Origin: Muribaculaceae bacterium
GTDB lineage: Bacteria; Bacteroidota; Bacteroidia; Bacteroidales; Muribaculaceae
DNA length: 64,000 bases
NCBI GenBank assembly: GCA_028689665.1
Contig: JAQVCR010000002.1
Location: forward strand, 140,570-204,569
Direction of reading: 5' to 3'
Below are positions 39,791-49,245 of this stretch, piece by piece. The notes under the pieces were generated by a model. The model was not told where the DNA came from. It did no database searches and saw only the letters and a list, made by a program, of their open reading frames with translations. Positions within the stretch are counted from its first letter, which is position 1. Each line of letters opens with the position of its first letter. The position numbers and the translations under genes are program-made.

Positions 39791-42088
39791 TTATTTAAGA
39801 AATTTCTGAGCCGGGATAAGAAATCCAAAACTAATACCAAAGTTCCAATTTCGAGCCGGATAGCTGAGATAATTACCATATATGCTAAGAGAAGCAAAAG
39901 GCAGAGAATATACAAGCGATGCCTCTGCAATGAAATTAATACTGTGGAACCACTGGCTGTATTCTACATTGCTAGCGGCATTTTCTTCAAGTTTCTGAAA
40001 TGGCACGAAAGCATAAAACTCGGTGCGCAAATGGAAATTATCAATGAATCTCCAGATCGGAAGTATACCTGCGGCGACGAATGAATTAGCTCGAAATGCG
40101 GGATTAAAATAATTCTTAGTAGCAGGTGTTGGCTGAAAAGCCGGAGCCTGAATGACTGTAGCCGTATAATTGTCGTATAATTTCTTTGTCGATGCTATAA
40201 TGTCCCATTTAGTTCCGAGTGTGAAATGGTTAGACAGAGTCCAGTATTTGCTGCCTTCAAATTCAGCTTGTCCCCAATAGCATTTTTTGCTTTCGCTACC
40301 ATTGAAGATACCTTGTTTCATAAATCTATTGCTACCATACACACCCATTATAGATGCTTTTATATGTCTGCCCGAAACGGGATAATTAAATGTATTTAGC
40401 GAGTTTGTTTCGATTGAAGCATACACTTGTCCTAGTTTATATCTAGCTTCGTCTTGATTGATTTTATTATAATCAACAGTATTTGAAGGGTAGAATTTAT
40501 CTTTAAGATAGCCATAGCCTATACCTATTTCAAATCTAGATTTACTCTTAACCGCCAGCCCATATTTCAATCTGATAAAATTGTCATAGTTTAGTATGAA
40601 TGACGGTATGTTGTCGCTGTAGAAAAGTACTTCGCTCTCATAATATCTTTGGCGCGACATCACCCCCTGTATGTGTAAATCGGAAGGGTTATCAGTAAGA
40701 AGCGAAATCTTAGCGTTAAATTCGCCAGCCATATATGATTGTCCAATCCAGCCACTTACTGCGGCATCGAATGAATTGAAACTAAGAGTCTGATACCTTG
40801 CCGATAGAAATATCATACTATTAGTCGACGATGTGATGTATCCACCTACGCCAATTCCAAAATTATCTGCCGACTTAGTCTCCATATTAAGGTTAAATAA
40901 GCCATTCTTTTTGTTGAATTTACTTTGAGGCAATAATTCTTTTACTTTTCCCGACGAGATTACTCGGTAAAAAGAGATTTTGGCATCGTTCATTGATATT
41001 GAATCTTTTCCCTCGTCGTGGTTAAATATGTATTCAAGGTAGCTGTCTTGTCGTCGTCCTCCGCCGGTTACAGAAATAGAGTCAAAAATTACTTTAGGAG
41101 TATGGCTCTTAAAAACATTACGACGCAAAGCTACAGTCTCAGCCGGAATGCGACGAGATACTCTAGCCTTAATAGAATCCATATATTCCATAGCTTTATC
41201 ATATCCTATTTGATATATGGCTTGTGCTTTTGGAAAGTCGAGAAGCCCGAATTGGTGAAGGTTGATATTAATTTTTATTCCTTTGTCGGATGCAATTGAA
41301 TCGTTTTGAGGTTGCATTATCATAGCCTCAATCTGGTCGATTAAATTATCTTTTTCAAGCGAGCTAGTTCCTGAAGATACATCAATGCCAATAGTCATTG
41401 CCGGGGCAAAGTCTTTTTCCATTACGTCGACAGGAAAATTGTCATAAATGCCACCATCGAAAGCGTATACTCCATTGAGCTTGATAGGCTTGAATACGAT
41501 AGGAAAACTCATCGATGCTCTAATCGCATTTCCTAAGTCGCCCGACGAACACACAATTTTGTGTTTATGATACACATCAGAGGCAACGCAACGAAACGGA
41601 ATAAATAGATTGTTGAAGTTTCCACCACATTGAGCGGTATAGGCTGCGAAAAGCTCCATAAAAGCGAAATTCATCGGTAGTGGATTTATTAGGCTTTTAG
41701 GTAAAAAGTTTGTTGTGATTTTTGCTGAATCAGAAAAATTAAGGTTCAGATTAGCAATAGCCGGAGTGGGTGAGGGCTTAGAAAAATAATAAACAAGACT
41801 CTCATCTATTTGTCCGGTCGACCAATGACTAAAATCTTTAGATAATAGCAGTGTCATCATTTCGGCAGGCGTGAAGCCGGCAGAATATAGTCCGCCTACT
41901 ATTGATCCCATCGATGTACCAGTGATGTAATCGATAGGAATGTCATTGTCTTCTAATGCTTGAATTACTCCAATATGAGCAATACCTTTAGCTCCGCCTC
42001 CACTCAACACGAGTCCTACCGACTGTGCAAATAGAGACGCCGAGAAGCAACAAATACAAATAGATGAGAGAATTGTTCTTGTTTTCAT
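39791..42088 (-). CDS. Patatin-like phospholipase fused to an outer-membrane beta-barrel (RssA + surface antigen-like)
   Basis: Signal peptide; VGLVLSGGGAKGIAHIGVIQALEDN, ITGTSMGSIVGGLYSAGF, AFDGGIYDNFPVDV; C-terminal beta-barrel ending in F-rich strands. Confidence 0.88.
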   Translation of the reverse strand: MKTRTILSSICICCFSASLFAQSVGLVLSGGGAKGIAHIGVIQALEDNDIPIDYITGTSMGSIVGGLYSAGFTPAEMMTLLLSKDFSHWSTGQIDESLVYYFSKPSPTPAIANLNLNFSDSAKITTNFLPKSLINPLPMNFAFMELFAAYTAQCGGNFNNLFIPFRCVASDVYHKHKIVCSSGDLGNAIRASMSFPIVFKPIKLNGVYAFDGGIYDNFPVDVMEKDFAPAMTIGIDVSSGTSSLEKDNLIDQIEAMIMQPQNDSIASDKGIKININLHQFGLLDFPKAQAIYQIGYDKAMEYMDSIKARVSRRIPAETVALRRNVFKSHTPKVIFDSISVTGGGRRQDSYLEYIFNHDEGKDSISMNDAKISFYRVISSGKVKELLPQSKFNKKNGLFNLNMETKSADNFGIGVGGYITSSTNSMIFLSARYQTLSFNSFDAAVSGWIGQSYMAGEFNAKISLLTDNPSDLHIQGVMSRQRYYESEVLFYSDNIPSFILNYDNFIRLKYGLAVKSKSRFEIGIGYGYLKDKFYPSNTVDYNKINQDEARYKLGQVYASIETNSLNTFNYPVSGRHIKASIMGVYGSNRFMKQGIFNGSESKKCYWGQAEFEGSKYWTLSNHFTLGTKWDIIASTKKLYDNYTATVIQAPAFQPTPATKNYFNPAFRANSFVAAGILPIWRFIDNFHLRTEFYAFVPFQKLEENAASNVEYSQWFHSINFIAEASLVYSLPFASLSIYGNYLSYPARNWNFGISFGFLIPAQKFLK

Positions 42089-42100
42089 TTATAATTATAA

Positions 42101-43375
42101 TTATATCAAGTTCTGGTTTCTGTCGGAAATAAACGAATCTTTAAAGCCGATGAAATATAAAACTCCATCGATACCTATTGTCGAAATACTCTGTCGTGCC
42201 GTTGCTTTAACTTTAGGCTTAGCATGGAACGCTATTCCAAGACCGGCAGTAGAAAGCATAGGCAAGTCGTTTGCTCCGTCGCCTACAGCTATGGTTTGAG
42301 CTATGTTAACATTTTCTACTTGAGCAATAAGTTTTAATAGCTCAGCTTTACGATTTCCATTTACTATCTCTCCGATATAGTTACCGGTTAATTTACCGTC
42401 AACTATTTCAAGCTCGTTAGCATATACATAATCAAATCCGAATTTTTCTTTTAGATGCTTTCCGAAATAAGTAAAACCACCCGATAGTATAGCAGTCTTG
42501 TAGCCGGCACGTTTTAATACTTTCATCATACGGTCGACGCCTTCGGTTATAGGCAGATTCTCGGCTATGTCTTTTAGAACCGATTCGTCTAGCCCTTTAA
42601 GCAAGGCGATACGCTCTTTGAAACTTTCGTTAAAATCAATTTCGCCGCGCATGGCCGATTCAGTGATGGCTTTTACCTTTGCGCCTACTCCGGCTCGTTC
42701 GGCTAACTCATCGATTACTTCGGTCTCGATAAGAGTAGAGTCCATATCGAAGCATACAAGCCGACGACAACGACGATACATAGTATCTTCTTGCAACGAA
42801 ATGTCAAATTCAAGCTCACTGGCTAAGTCCATAAATTGACGTTGCATTTCATTTTTGTCTCTAGGATTACCTCTAACAGAAAATTCTACGCACGATTTTG
42901 AACGAGGCTGTTCTTGATCAGTAATAGGCATACGCCCTGTAAGTCGTTGAATACCATCAATGTTAAGCCCTTGTTCGGCGGCAATTTTAGTAACCGAAGC
43001 CATCTGTCGTGCAGTAAGTTTGCGCCCAAGGATAGTGATGATGTATCTGTTTTTACCTTGCAAGCTCACCCATTCAGTGTATTCGTCGACTGCAACAGGA
43101 GAGAATCTAATTTTAACACCAAGCTCATACGACTTGAAAAGCAGCTCTTTAAGTATTTCGCCTGATTTATTGCTGTCGGTTTTAAATAAGATACCGAGAG
43201 CTAATGTGTGGTGAATGTCGGCTTGACCGATGTCGAGTATAGAGGCTTCATATTTAGCTAAAATTTCGGCGAGCGCAGAAGTTACGCCGGGACGGTCTTG
43301 CCCCGAAATATTAATTAAAATGAGCTCTAATTCTCCTTCTTTTTGTTCCATAAGATTGTTTAGTATGTATTTCAA
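42101..43375 (-). CDS. serB: Phosphoserine phosphatase with N-terminal ACT domains (start may be an internal Met, MEQKEG)
   Basis: VCFDMDSTLIETEVIDELAERAGVGAKVKAITESAMRGEIDF, AILSGGFTYFGKHLKEKFGFDYVYANELEI, VGDGANDLPMLSTAGLGIAFHAKP. Confidence 0.93.
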   Translation of the reverse strand: MKYILNNLMEQKEGELELILINISGQDRPGVTSALAEILAKYEASILDIGQADIHHTLALGILFKTDSNKSGEILKELLFKSYELGVKIRFSPVAVDEYTEWVSLQGKNRYIITILGRKLTARQMASVTKIAAEQGLNIDGIQRLTGRMPITDQEQPRSKSCVEFSVRGNPRDKNEMQRQFMDLASELEFDISLQEDTMYRRCRRLVCFDMDSTLIETEVIDELAERAGVGAKVKAITESAMRGEIDFNESFKERIALLKGLDESVLKDIAENLPITEGVDRMMKVLKRAGYKTAILSGGFTYFGKHLKEKFGFDYVYANELEIVDGKLTGNYIGEIVNGNRKAELLKLIAQVENVNIAQTIAVGDGANDLPMLSTAGLGIAFHAKPKVKATARQSISTIGIDGVLYFIGFKDSFISDRNQNLI

Positions 43376-43591
43376 TATTCAAATATACAAATAATTTTTT
43401 ATTCTGTATGTATTTAGTGGTTACATTTAGTAAAAAACAACTTTCAAAGCGAAATTGCTTATAATCTGAATGTTAATGGATTTAGTTAAAATCACGCAGA
43501 GAATTAACATATAGCGTTAAAAATGCTAGTGCCTTTAAAGCATATAAAGCAGTATACCAGTTGTTTATGTATTTTATGTTTCGTTAGGTTG

Positions 43592-43622
43592 TTGCATAAC
43601 ATAATTTTCGGTTGTATATTTG
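43592..43622 (+). promoter_or_regulatory. Bacteroidota-type promoter (TTG-N20-TATATTTG) upstream of the thioredoxin-like gene
   Basis: TTG at 43592-43594 and TAnnTTTG at 43615-43622. Confidence 0.55.
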
Positions 43623-43739
43623 CAACGTTTTTAAGGTATCAAAAAGAGTTAGATATCGTAAAGCCGAAAATCGGCGCGGTTGAAATAAAGTCTGATAGAG
43701 ATGAAATTTCAGCCTTAGTATGAACTAGAAAACAACCGA

Positions 43740-44228
43740 ATGAAGAAATCACTATTATTAATTGTGAGTGTTTTTCTGATGTTATTTTTCACATCGTCTT
43801 ATTCAACGAAAGTAGTCAGAGCGACTACCGGAAACATTGCTCCAAATTTTGAGGTAAAGAATAATGATACCACCATATCATTAAATAAGATGCGCGGGAA
43901 ATATGTTTTATTGACTTTCTGGTCGTCGGCAGATGCTGAATCAAGAATCAGCAATATAAAGAATGAAGTCGAGGCACAGAAGTTTAGTAAACAGCTAGCA
44001 GTTGTAGGCGTTAATTACGACCGAAACGAGATTATTTTTAATGAGATAATCAAGCGCGACAAGTTGCAGAATGGCACACAATTTTATGATCAAGACGGCG
44101 ACCAGTCGAGAATTTATGGCGACTATCACCTTGATCACGGGTATAAAAGTTATCTTATCGATCCTGCGGGAGAGATAATTGCCGAAAACCCGAGTACTTC
44201 TCAATTGGCAACAATGATTAGTCAATAG
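43740..44228 (+). CDS. Secreted TlpA/thioredoxin-fold protein lacking the CxxC motif
   Basis: NIAPNFEVKNNDTTISLNKMRGKYVLLTFWSSADAESR..., thioredoxin-like end SYLIDPAGEIIAENP. Confidence 0.7.
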   Translation: MKKSLLLIVSVFLMLFFTSSYSTKVVRATTGNIAPNFEVKNNDTTISLNKMRGKYVLLTFWSSADAESRISNIKNEVEAQKFSKQLAVVGVNYDRNEIIFNEIIKRDKLQNGTQFYDQDGDQSRIYGDYHLDHGYKSYLIDPAGEIIAENPSTSQLATMISQ

Positions 44229-44243
44229 AAAATTAAATTATGC

Positions 44244-44277
44244 ACATGCGATGAGTGAAATCATCGCATGTTTTTTA
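44244..44277 (+). terminator. Intrinsic terminator
   Basis: CATGCGATGA-GTGAAA-TCATCGCATG followed by TTTTTT. Confidence 0.85.
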
Positions 44278-44438
44278 TTTTCAGCCTGAAATTTGTAATT
44301 TGATAATTGATATTATTATAAATTTATCAACTTTATGAAAGATAAACCAAGTAGGGCAAATATTAAAATGTAAACATATTTTAGATATCACACTTTTGCT
44401 TTATCTTTGCGTGTGAATACTAACTTAATACAAACGAT

Positions 44439-45257
44439 ATGCGCAAATTAATTTTATGCCTTTCTTTAGGGCTTTTTCTTGCATCATGTAACACCGAGAG
44501 CGATGCGCCAAAAGTGAGCATTGACATTGCAAAAATTGAATACAATGGTAGCAATGATGGAACTATGCTGGTAGGAGAATATACTTATAATACCGAAGGA
44601 ATAGTATCATCATTTTACACGAGTTATGGTTCGACTCAAAAATATAATAACGAAATTAAATACGAACCGGGAATAGCATTAACTATCAAGTCGGAAACAA
44701 TTCCAACATTAGGACAAATCTGGACATCGAAATATACGGTAGCAAAAGACCGAGTAAATCAAGCCGACCGTAGTATCTTATCGGATAATCAAGTAACCGA
44801 AAGCCATAATGATGTATATACCTATGAGTCGGGGTTCCTTTCAAAGATAGTAACCGATAAGCAAAAAGGCTATGAATATAGGTGGCTTAACAATTATGTA
44901 ATTGATCAGATTTCGACATGCGACCTCGATGAAAAAGGCAACAAAAGCAATGTACGCACTCTTAAAATCAGATATTCAAATGTGATTAATTTCTATTCAA
45001 TTGATATATTTGATGTGTTGATGAGCAATAAAAATATTATGCCGGGCTATGTAGGCGGAGTGATAACAAGATATGGATATCGTTGTTCTTTCCTTCCCGA
45101 TATGATTGAAGATGGGACAGGCGCAAGCACGACAAAATACTCTTATAATTATATCTTAGATTCAAATAATAGAATATCTTCAATTCAAGAGCTGGTTACT
45201 CCCGAAGATGATTCACCAAAGACAAATGTGTATAAGATAACATATACAGAATTATAA
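44439..45257 (+). CDS. Lipoprotein, DUF4595-like
   Basis: Lipobox LFLASC; Y-rich repeats and terminal NVYKITYTEL typical of this Bacteroidota family. Confidence 0.6.
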   Translation: MRKLILCLSLGLFLASCNTESDAPKVSIDIAKIEYNGSNDGTMLVGEYTYNTEGIVSSFYTSYGSTQKYNNEIKYEPGIALTIKSETIPTLGQIWTSKYTVAKDRVNQADRSILSDNQVTESHNDVYTYESGFLSKIVTDKQKGYEYRWLNNYVIDQISTCDLDEKGNKSNVRTLKIRYSNVINFYSIDIFDVLMSNKNIMPGYVGGVITRYGYRCSFLPDMIEDGTGASTTKYSYNYILDSNNRISSIQELVTPEDDSPKTNVYKITYTEL

Positions 45258-45330
45258 AAAATGTTGGCAGGGATAAATATTTCCTTATTCGGCTAATTGA
45301 TAATACCTATATCACAAGATATATAAAAAT

Positions 45331-45372
45331 GCTCCTTATTTATTGATATTCAATAGCTAAGGAGCGTTTTTT
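45331..45372 (+). terminator. Intrinsic-terminator-like hairpin
   Basis: GCTCCTT...AAGGAGC followed by GTTTTTT. Confidence 0.65.
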
Positions 45373-45393
45373 ATTATGGTTGGTTTATCTCTG

Positions 45394-45413
45394 TTGCAAT
45401 TAATTAATTGCAA
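45394..45413. repeat. Perfect 20-bp palindrome upstream of the ROK kinase gene
   Basis: TTGCAATTAATTAATTGCAA equals its own reverse complement. Confidence 0.85.
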
Positions 45414-45562
45414 TATCTATAAAATAAGCGCCATAATATAATATAAGTTACAATTAATTTTAACAAAAAAATCACAGCAGAATAAGAGTTTGTTTATTAT
45501 AATGTTATATCTTTGTAAGAATTAATTAATACATTCACATATCATAACTAACACTTATAAAC

Positions 45563-46525
45563 ATGAGTAAACCGTACGTAGTGGGTATTGACATAGGTGG
45601 AACAAATACCGTTTTTGGTATTGTCGATGCTCGCGGAAATGTTCTTGCAAGTAATTCAATAAAAACCGCTAAACACAGTGCCATAGAAGACTACATAGAT
45701 GAATTATATGTAGAGCTAACACGATTAATTCAAACGAATGGCGTAGTAGATAAAATTCATGGTATCGGAATAGGTGCACCAAATGCCAATTATTTCACCG
45801 GAATGATTGATGATTGTGTAAATCTACCTTGGCCAACACCAATACCACTAGCCGACTTGGTTAGCGAAAAATTTGGTATCCCGGTAACTATTACAAATGA
45901 TGCAAATGCCGCAGCAATAGGAGAGATGACTTATGGTGTAGCGCGCGGACTAAGAGATTTCATTATGATTACACTAGGCACAGGCGTGGGTAGTGGTATT
46001 GTAATAAATGGTCAATTAGTATATGGACATGATGGATTTGCAGGCGAGTTGGGACACGTAATAATGAAGCGTAATAACGGAAGAATGTGTGGATGCGGCC
46101 GTACAGGTTGTCTTGAAGCATATTGCTCGGCAACAGGTGTAGCACGCACAGCACGAGAATTTTTGGAAATCCGTACAGAGCCTTCATTACTTCGCAACAT
46201 ACCATTAGCCGAGATCACATCGAAAGATGTATATGATGCGGCAGTAGGTGGCGATAAATTAGCAAAAGATATATTCGACTATACCGGAAACATTCTAGGC
46301 GAAGCCTTTGCCGATTTCATAACCTTCTCAAGTCCAGAAGCAATTATATTATTTGGAGGATTGGCAAAATCGGGTGAATTATTGCTTAATCCAATAAAGA
46401 ATTCTTTAGATAAGAATATCCTTTCTGTATTCAAAGGTAAGACAAAGATTTTACTATCAGAATTAAAAGAGAGCGATGCAGCAGTACTAGGAGCAAGCGC
46501 ACTAGGCTGGGAAGCTAAAATCTAA
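45563..46525 (+). CDS. ROK family glucokinase-like sugar kinase
   Basis: VVGIDIGGTNTVFGIVDARG, ITNDANAAAIGEMTYG, LGTGVGSGIVINGQLVYGHDGFAGELGHVIM, CGCGRTGCLEAYCSATGV. Confidence 0.9.
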   Translation: MSKPYVVGIDIGGTNTVFGIVDARGNVLASNSIKTAKHSAIEDYIDELYVELTRLIQTNGVVDKIHGIGIGAPNANYFTGMIDDCVNLPWPTPIPLADLVSEKFGIPVTITNDANAAAIGEMTYGVARGLRDFIMITLGTGVGSGIVINGQLVYGHDGFAGELGHVIMKRNNGRMCGCGRTGCLEAYCSATGVARTAREFLEIRTEPSLLRNIPLAEITSKDVYDAAVGGDKLAKDIFDYTGNILGEAFADFITFSSPEAIILFGGLAKSGELLLNPIKNSLDKNILSVFKGKTKILLSELKESDAAVLGASALGWEAKI

Positions 46526-46543
46526 ATTCAACTTTCCATAATA

Positions 46544-46586
46544 AAGAACATCTCGGTTACTTATAGCAATAGAGATGTTCTTTTAT
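46544..46586. terminator. Terminator-like hairpin between convergent genes
   Basis: AAGAACATCTC...GAGATGTTCTT stem with T-rich flank on + strand, between the ROK kinase (+) and the receptor gene (-). Confidence 0.7.
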
Positions 46587-46596
46587 TTTAGTCGTC

Positions 46597-49014
46597 TTAG
46601 AAATTTAGTGATAATCTCACGTTTATCTGTCGGCGAGTAAGGTAATTTGGTACAGCATATTGTAGATTATTTACATCGGTTACCCAGTAATAACTACTAA
46701 CATTTGAAATATCGAATAAATTAAATACGTCTACCCCCAGCCAAATACTCTTAAAGTGTCGCCAGAAATTGTAAGGTCTGACTCCATTCTTCGGAGCGCC
46801 TACTAGTTGATATGATATTCCTATATCGATACGCTTATATGCCGGAGTACGGAAATATGCTTCATCGCGAGTAGTGCGTGGAGCAGTAGTGGGAAGTCCG
46901 TCGGAGAATATTGCACGAAGGTTGAATTTCATTTTAGGGAATCTTGGGAAATAATCTTGGAAGAAAAGAGCAAAGCTATAGCGTTGGTCGGTTGGGCGAG
47001 GCACTTTCTTGCCATTAAGTTCTTCTTGTGTTTTCATTAGCGAGAAGCTAATCCACGAGTCGGTACCTGGGACAAATTGTCCGAAAAATTTAAAATCTAC
47101 CCCGGCAACATATCCGCTCGATTCATTGCGTCCGGAATATACCATTTTAAGATTGTCGATCTCGTAAGGTATCAAGTTTGCCAGATTTTTATAATATAAT
47201 TCTGCAGTCAATTTGAAAGGTCGTTCCATAGCTCTAAATGTGTAGTCGCCCCCCATAATAAGTTGAATGCTTCGCTGAGATTTAATTTTATTATTTAATT
47301 GGATATATCCATTTCTGTTCTCATCAATTATTTCTTCGCGATATTCTTTATAGAAAGGAGATTGATAGTATAATCCACCTGCAAGACGGAGAGAAAAGCG
47401 CTCGTTGGCAGCAGGAACGAACCCTACACTGATACGAGGGCTTACAAGAAACTCTTTATTAAAATCCCAATAAGAAAATCTTATGCCGCCATTAAAAATA
47501 AATAGACCGGTATTAGTGAGCAACTTGTAGCTGTCTTGAGCAAAGAAAGCGAGTCGGTTAGATGATACGTCGTTATTAGATGTCAGATTATATATTACAT
47601 CTATTCCATTACCAATAACCGGCAGAGAATAACCGGCAGAGTCGCGTAATTCCCATTCTTTTTGGCGGTCGTGAATGCTTTCATGTTTAAATGTTAATCC
47701 GTAAGTTATATTGTTACGATTAATAGAAGTGTTTCCTTTTAGTCCTAAAGAAAATACGCTCATTTTTAAGCGGTTGCGTGCATGTTCTCGGTATTTTCCT
47801 ACTCCAAGTTCACCGCCTATGTTTGAGCTGTTTTCGCTTCCATTTGTTCCAGCTTCATCGAGCCAATATTCTCCCGATATATCGTAAGCAACAAGTTCAT
47901 TAGTCAGGTATCCGCTAGCGAGAAGTGTGAAGTCGGTAGATTTTGACAGCTTATAATTTAACGACAACGCTCCGAAATAAGTTTCAAATTTATCTTTTTC
48001 TTGTCCATCAAAATATACAGTGAATTGCTTAACATTTTCCGAAGTACCGAAGCTCGTAGAGCGATTGGTTGGGGTAAATCGGTAGTTGTTAAGTGCGATA
48101 TTCCCTAAGAACGTTGCTTTTAACTTATCGTTGAATTTATATCCTAAAAAAGTCTGATAATCAAGGAATTGAGGGTCGTATTCTCCTTTCGATTCCAAAG
48201 ACCCTAGTAGCGAGGCATTTCGCTTATATCTTATACCGTGCAATTGCGAGAATTTCCCATTATTCTGCCCAAAAGCTCCACTTGCACCTAACAGGCTAAG
48301 AGCTAACGCACCTTCAATCTTTTCTGGTTCACGGTACGTGATGTCGAGAACCGATGACATTTTGTCGGAATACTCAGCCGAAAACCCGCCGGTAGAGAAC
48401 GACACATTTCCCACCATATCGGGGTTTATAATACTCAATCCCTCTTGCTGTCCCGAGCTGATAAGTTGAGGACGATACACTTCTATTCCATTAATATATA
48501 CACTATTTTCGTCGTAGCTGCCACCGCGTACCATATATTGCGAGCTCATTTCGTTCTTCGAGCTTACACCAGCCATAGTGCTCAACATCGACTCTATGCC
48601 ACCACCGCTTACGTCAGGCGATAGCTTATAGCTTTTTGCGTCGAGAGCTTGCATTTGTGTAGTTTGCTTTTTGAATTCAGTTACTTGAAGCTCTTGTAAT
48701 TCGTGAGATGTTTTATACAGCCTTACATTTAGTGTCATTTCACCTTTAGCATCTATGAGCTTGCGAATATCTTCTTTATATCCAATGCAATTAAATATAA
48801 GTTCGATAGTATCTCTTTTAGCCACATTTAGAGAGTAGTCGCCTTTTAAATCAGAAGTTACGCCAATAGCAGTGCCTCCGATGCGTATCGTAGCAAATTC
48901 GATAGGGTTATTGTCGGCATCTATAACTTTTCCCGAAATTTTTACTTGAGCCGAGATATAAACAGCTTGGAAAAATATCAATAAAAGGAATAATATATAT
49001 CTAATATTTGTCAT
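46597..49014 (-). CDS. TonB-dependent receptor with N-terminal CarboxypepD_reg-like domain
   Basis: Signal peptide; KISGKVIDADNNPIEFATIRIGGTAIGVTSDLKGDYSL; plug-like SMLSTMAGVSSKNEMSSQYMVRGGSYDENSVYINGIEVYRPQ; terminal barrel strand QINVRLSLNF. Confidence 0.88.
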   Translation of the reverse strand: MTNIRYILFLLLIFFQAVYISAQVKISGKVIDADNNPIEFATIRIGGTAIGVTSDLKGDYSLNVAKRDTIELIFNCIGYKEDIRKLIDAKGEMTLNVRLYKTSHELQELQVTEFKKQTTQMQALDAKSYKLSPDVSGGGIESMLSTMAGVSSKNEMSSQYMVRGGSYDENSVYINGIEVYRPQLISSGQQEGLSIINPDMVGNVSFSTGGFSAEYSDKMSSVLDITYREPEKIEGALALSLLGASGAFGQNNGKFSQLHGIRYKRNASLLGSLESKGEYDPQFLDYQTFLGYKFNDKLKATFLGNIALNNYRFTPTNRSTSFGTSENVKQFTVYFDGQEKDKFETYFGALSLNYKLSKSTDFTLLASGYLTNELVAYDISGEYWLDEAGTNGSENSSNIGGELGVGKYREHARNRLKMSVFSLGLKGNTSINRNNITYGLTFKHESIHDRQKEWELRDSAGYSLPVIGNGIDVIYNLTSNNDVSSNRLAFFAQDSYKLLTNTGLFIFNGGIRFSYWDFNKEFLVSPRISVGFVPAANERFSLRLAGGLYYQSPFYKEYREEIIDENRNGYIQLNNKIKSQRSIQLIMGGDYTFRAMERPFKLTAELYYKNLANLIPYEIDNLKMVYSGRNESSGYVAGVDFKFFGQFVPGTDSWISFSLMKTQEELNGKKVPRPTDQRYSFALFFQDYFPRFPKMKFNLRAIFSDGLPTTAPRTTRDEAYFRTPAYKRIDIGISYQLVGAPKNGVRPYNFWRHFKSIWLGVDVFNLFDISNVSSYYWVTDVNNLQYAVPNYLTRRQINVRLSLNF

Positions 49015-49158
49015 TTTTTTTAATTAAAGTGTGCCATGTTGAGTAAATACACTCAAATACACTCAATATTAACGATAAAACGCCAATAAAATTATATTCA
49101 TCTTTAGCTTTATGGGTAATTATCAATATTCATTACATATACAAAAATGATTAAATAC

Positions 49159-49188
49159 TTGCGAATTTAAAAAGTATATGTAACTTTG
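49159..49188 (+). promoter_or_regulatory. Bacteroidota-type promoter (TTG-N19-TAACTTTG) upstream of fabI
   Basis: TTG at 49159-49161 and TAnnTTTG at 49181-49188, 58 nt before the fabI start. Confidence 0.65.
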
Positions 49189-49245
49189 CACCGATAATGC
49201 ACAACTTTTCAAAATGTGTGCAATTATATAACTAAATTTTTAATA

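Noticed and set aside
43523-43723. 66-aa plus-strand ORF between serB and the thioredoxin-like gene
   Set aside because: No ribosome-binding context or recognisable domain, and a plausible promoter (43592-43622) lies inside it; more likely intergenic.
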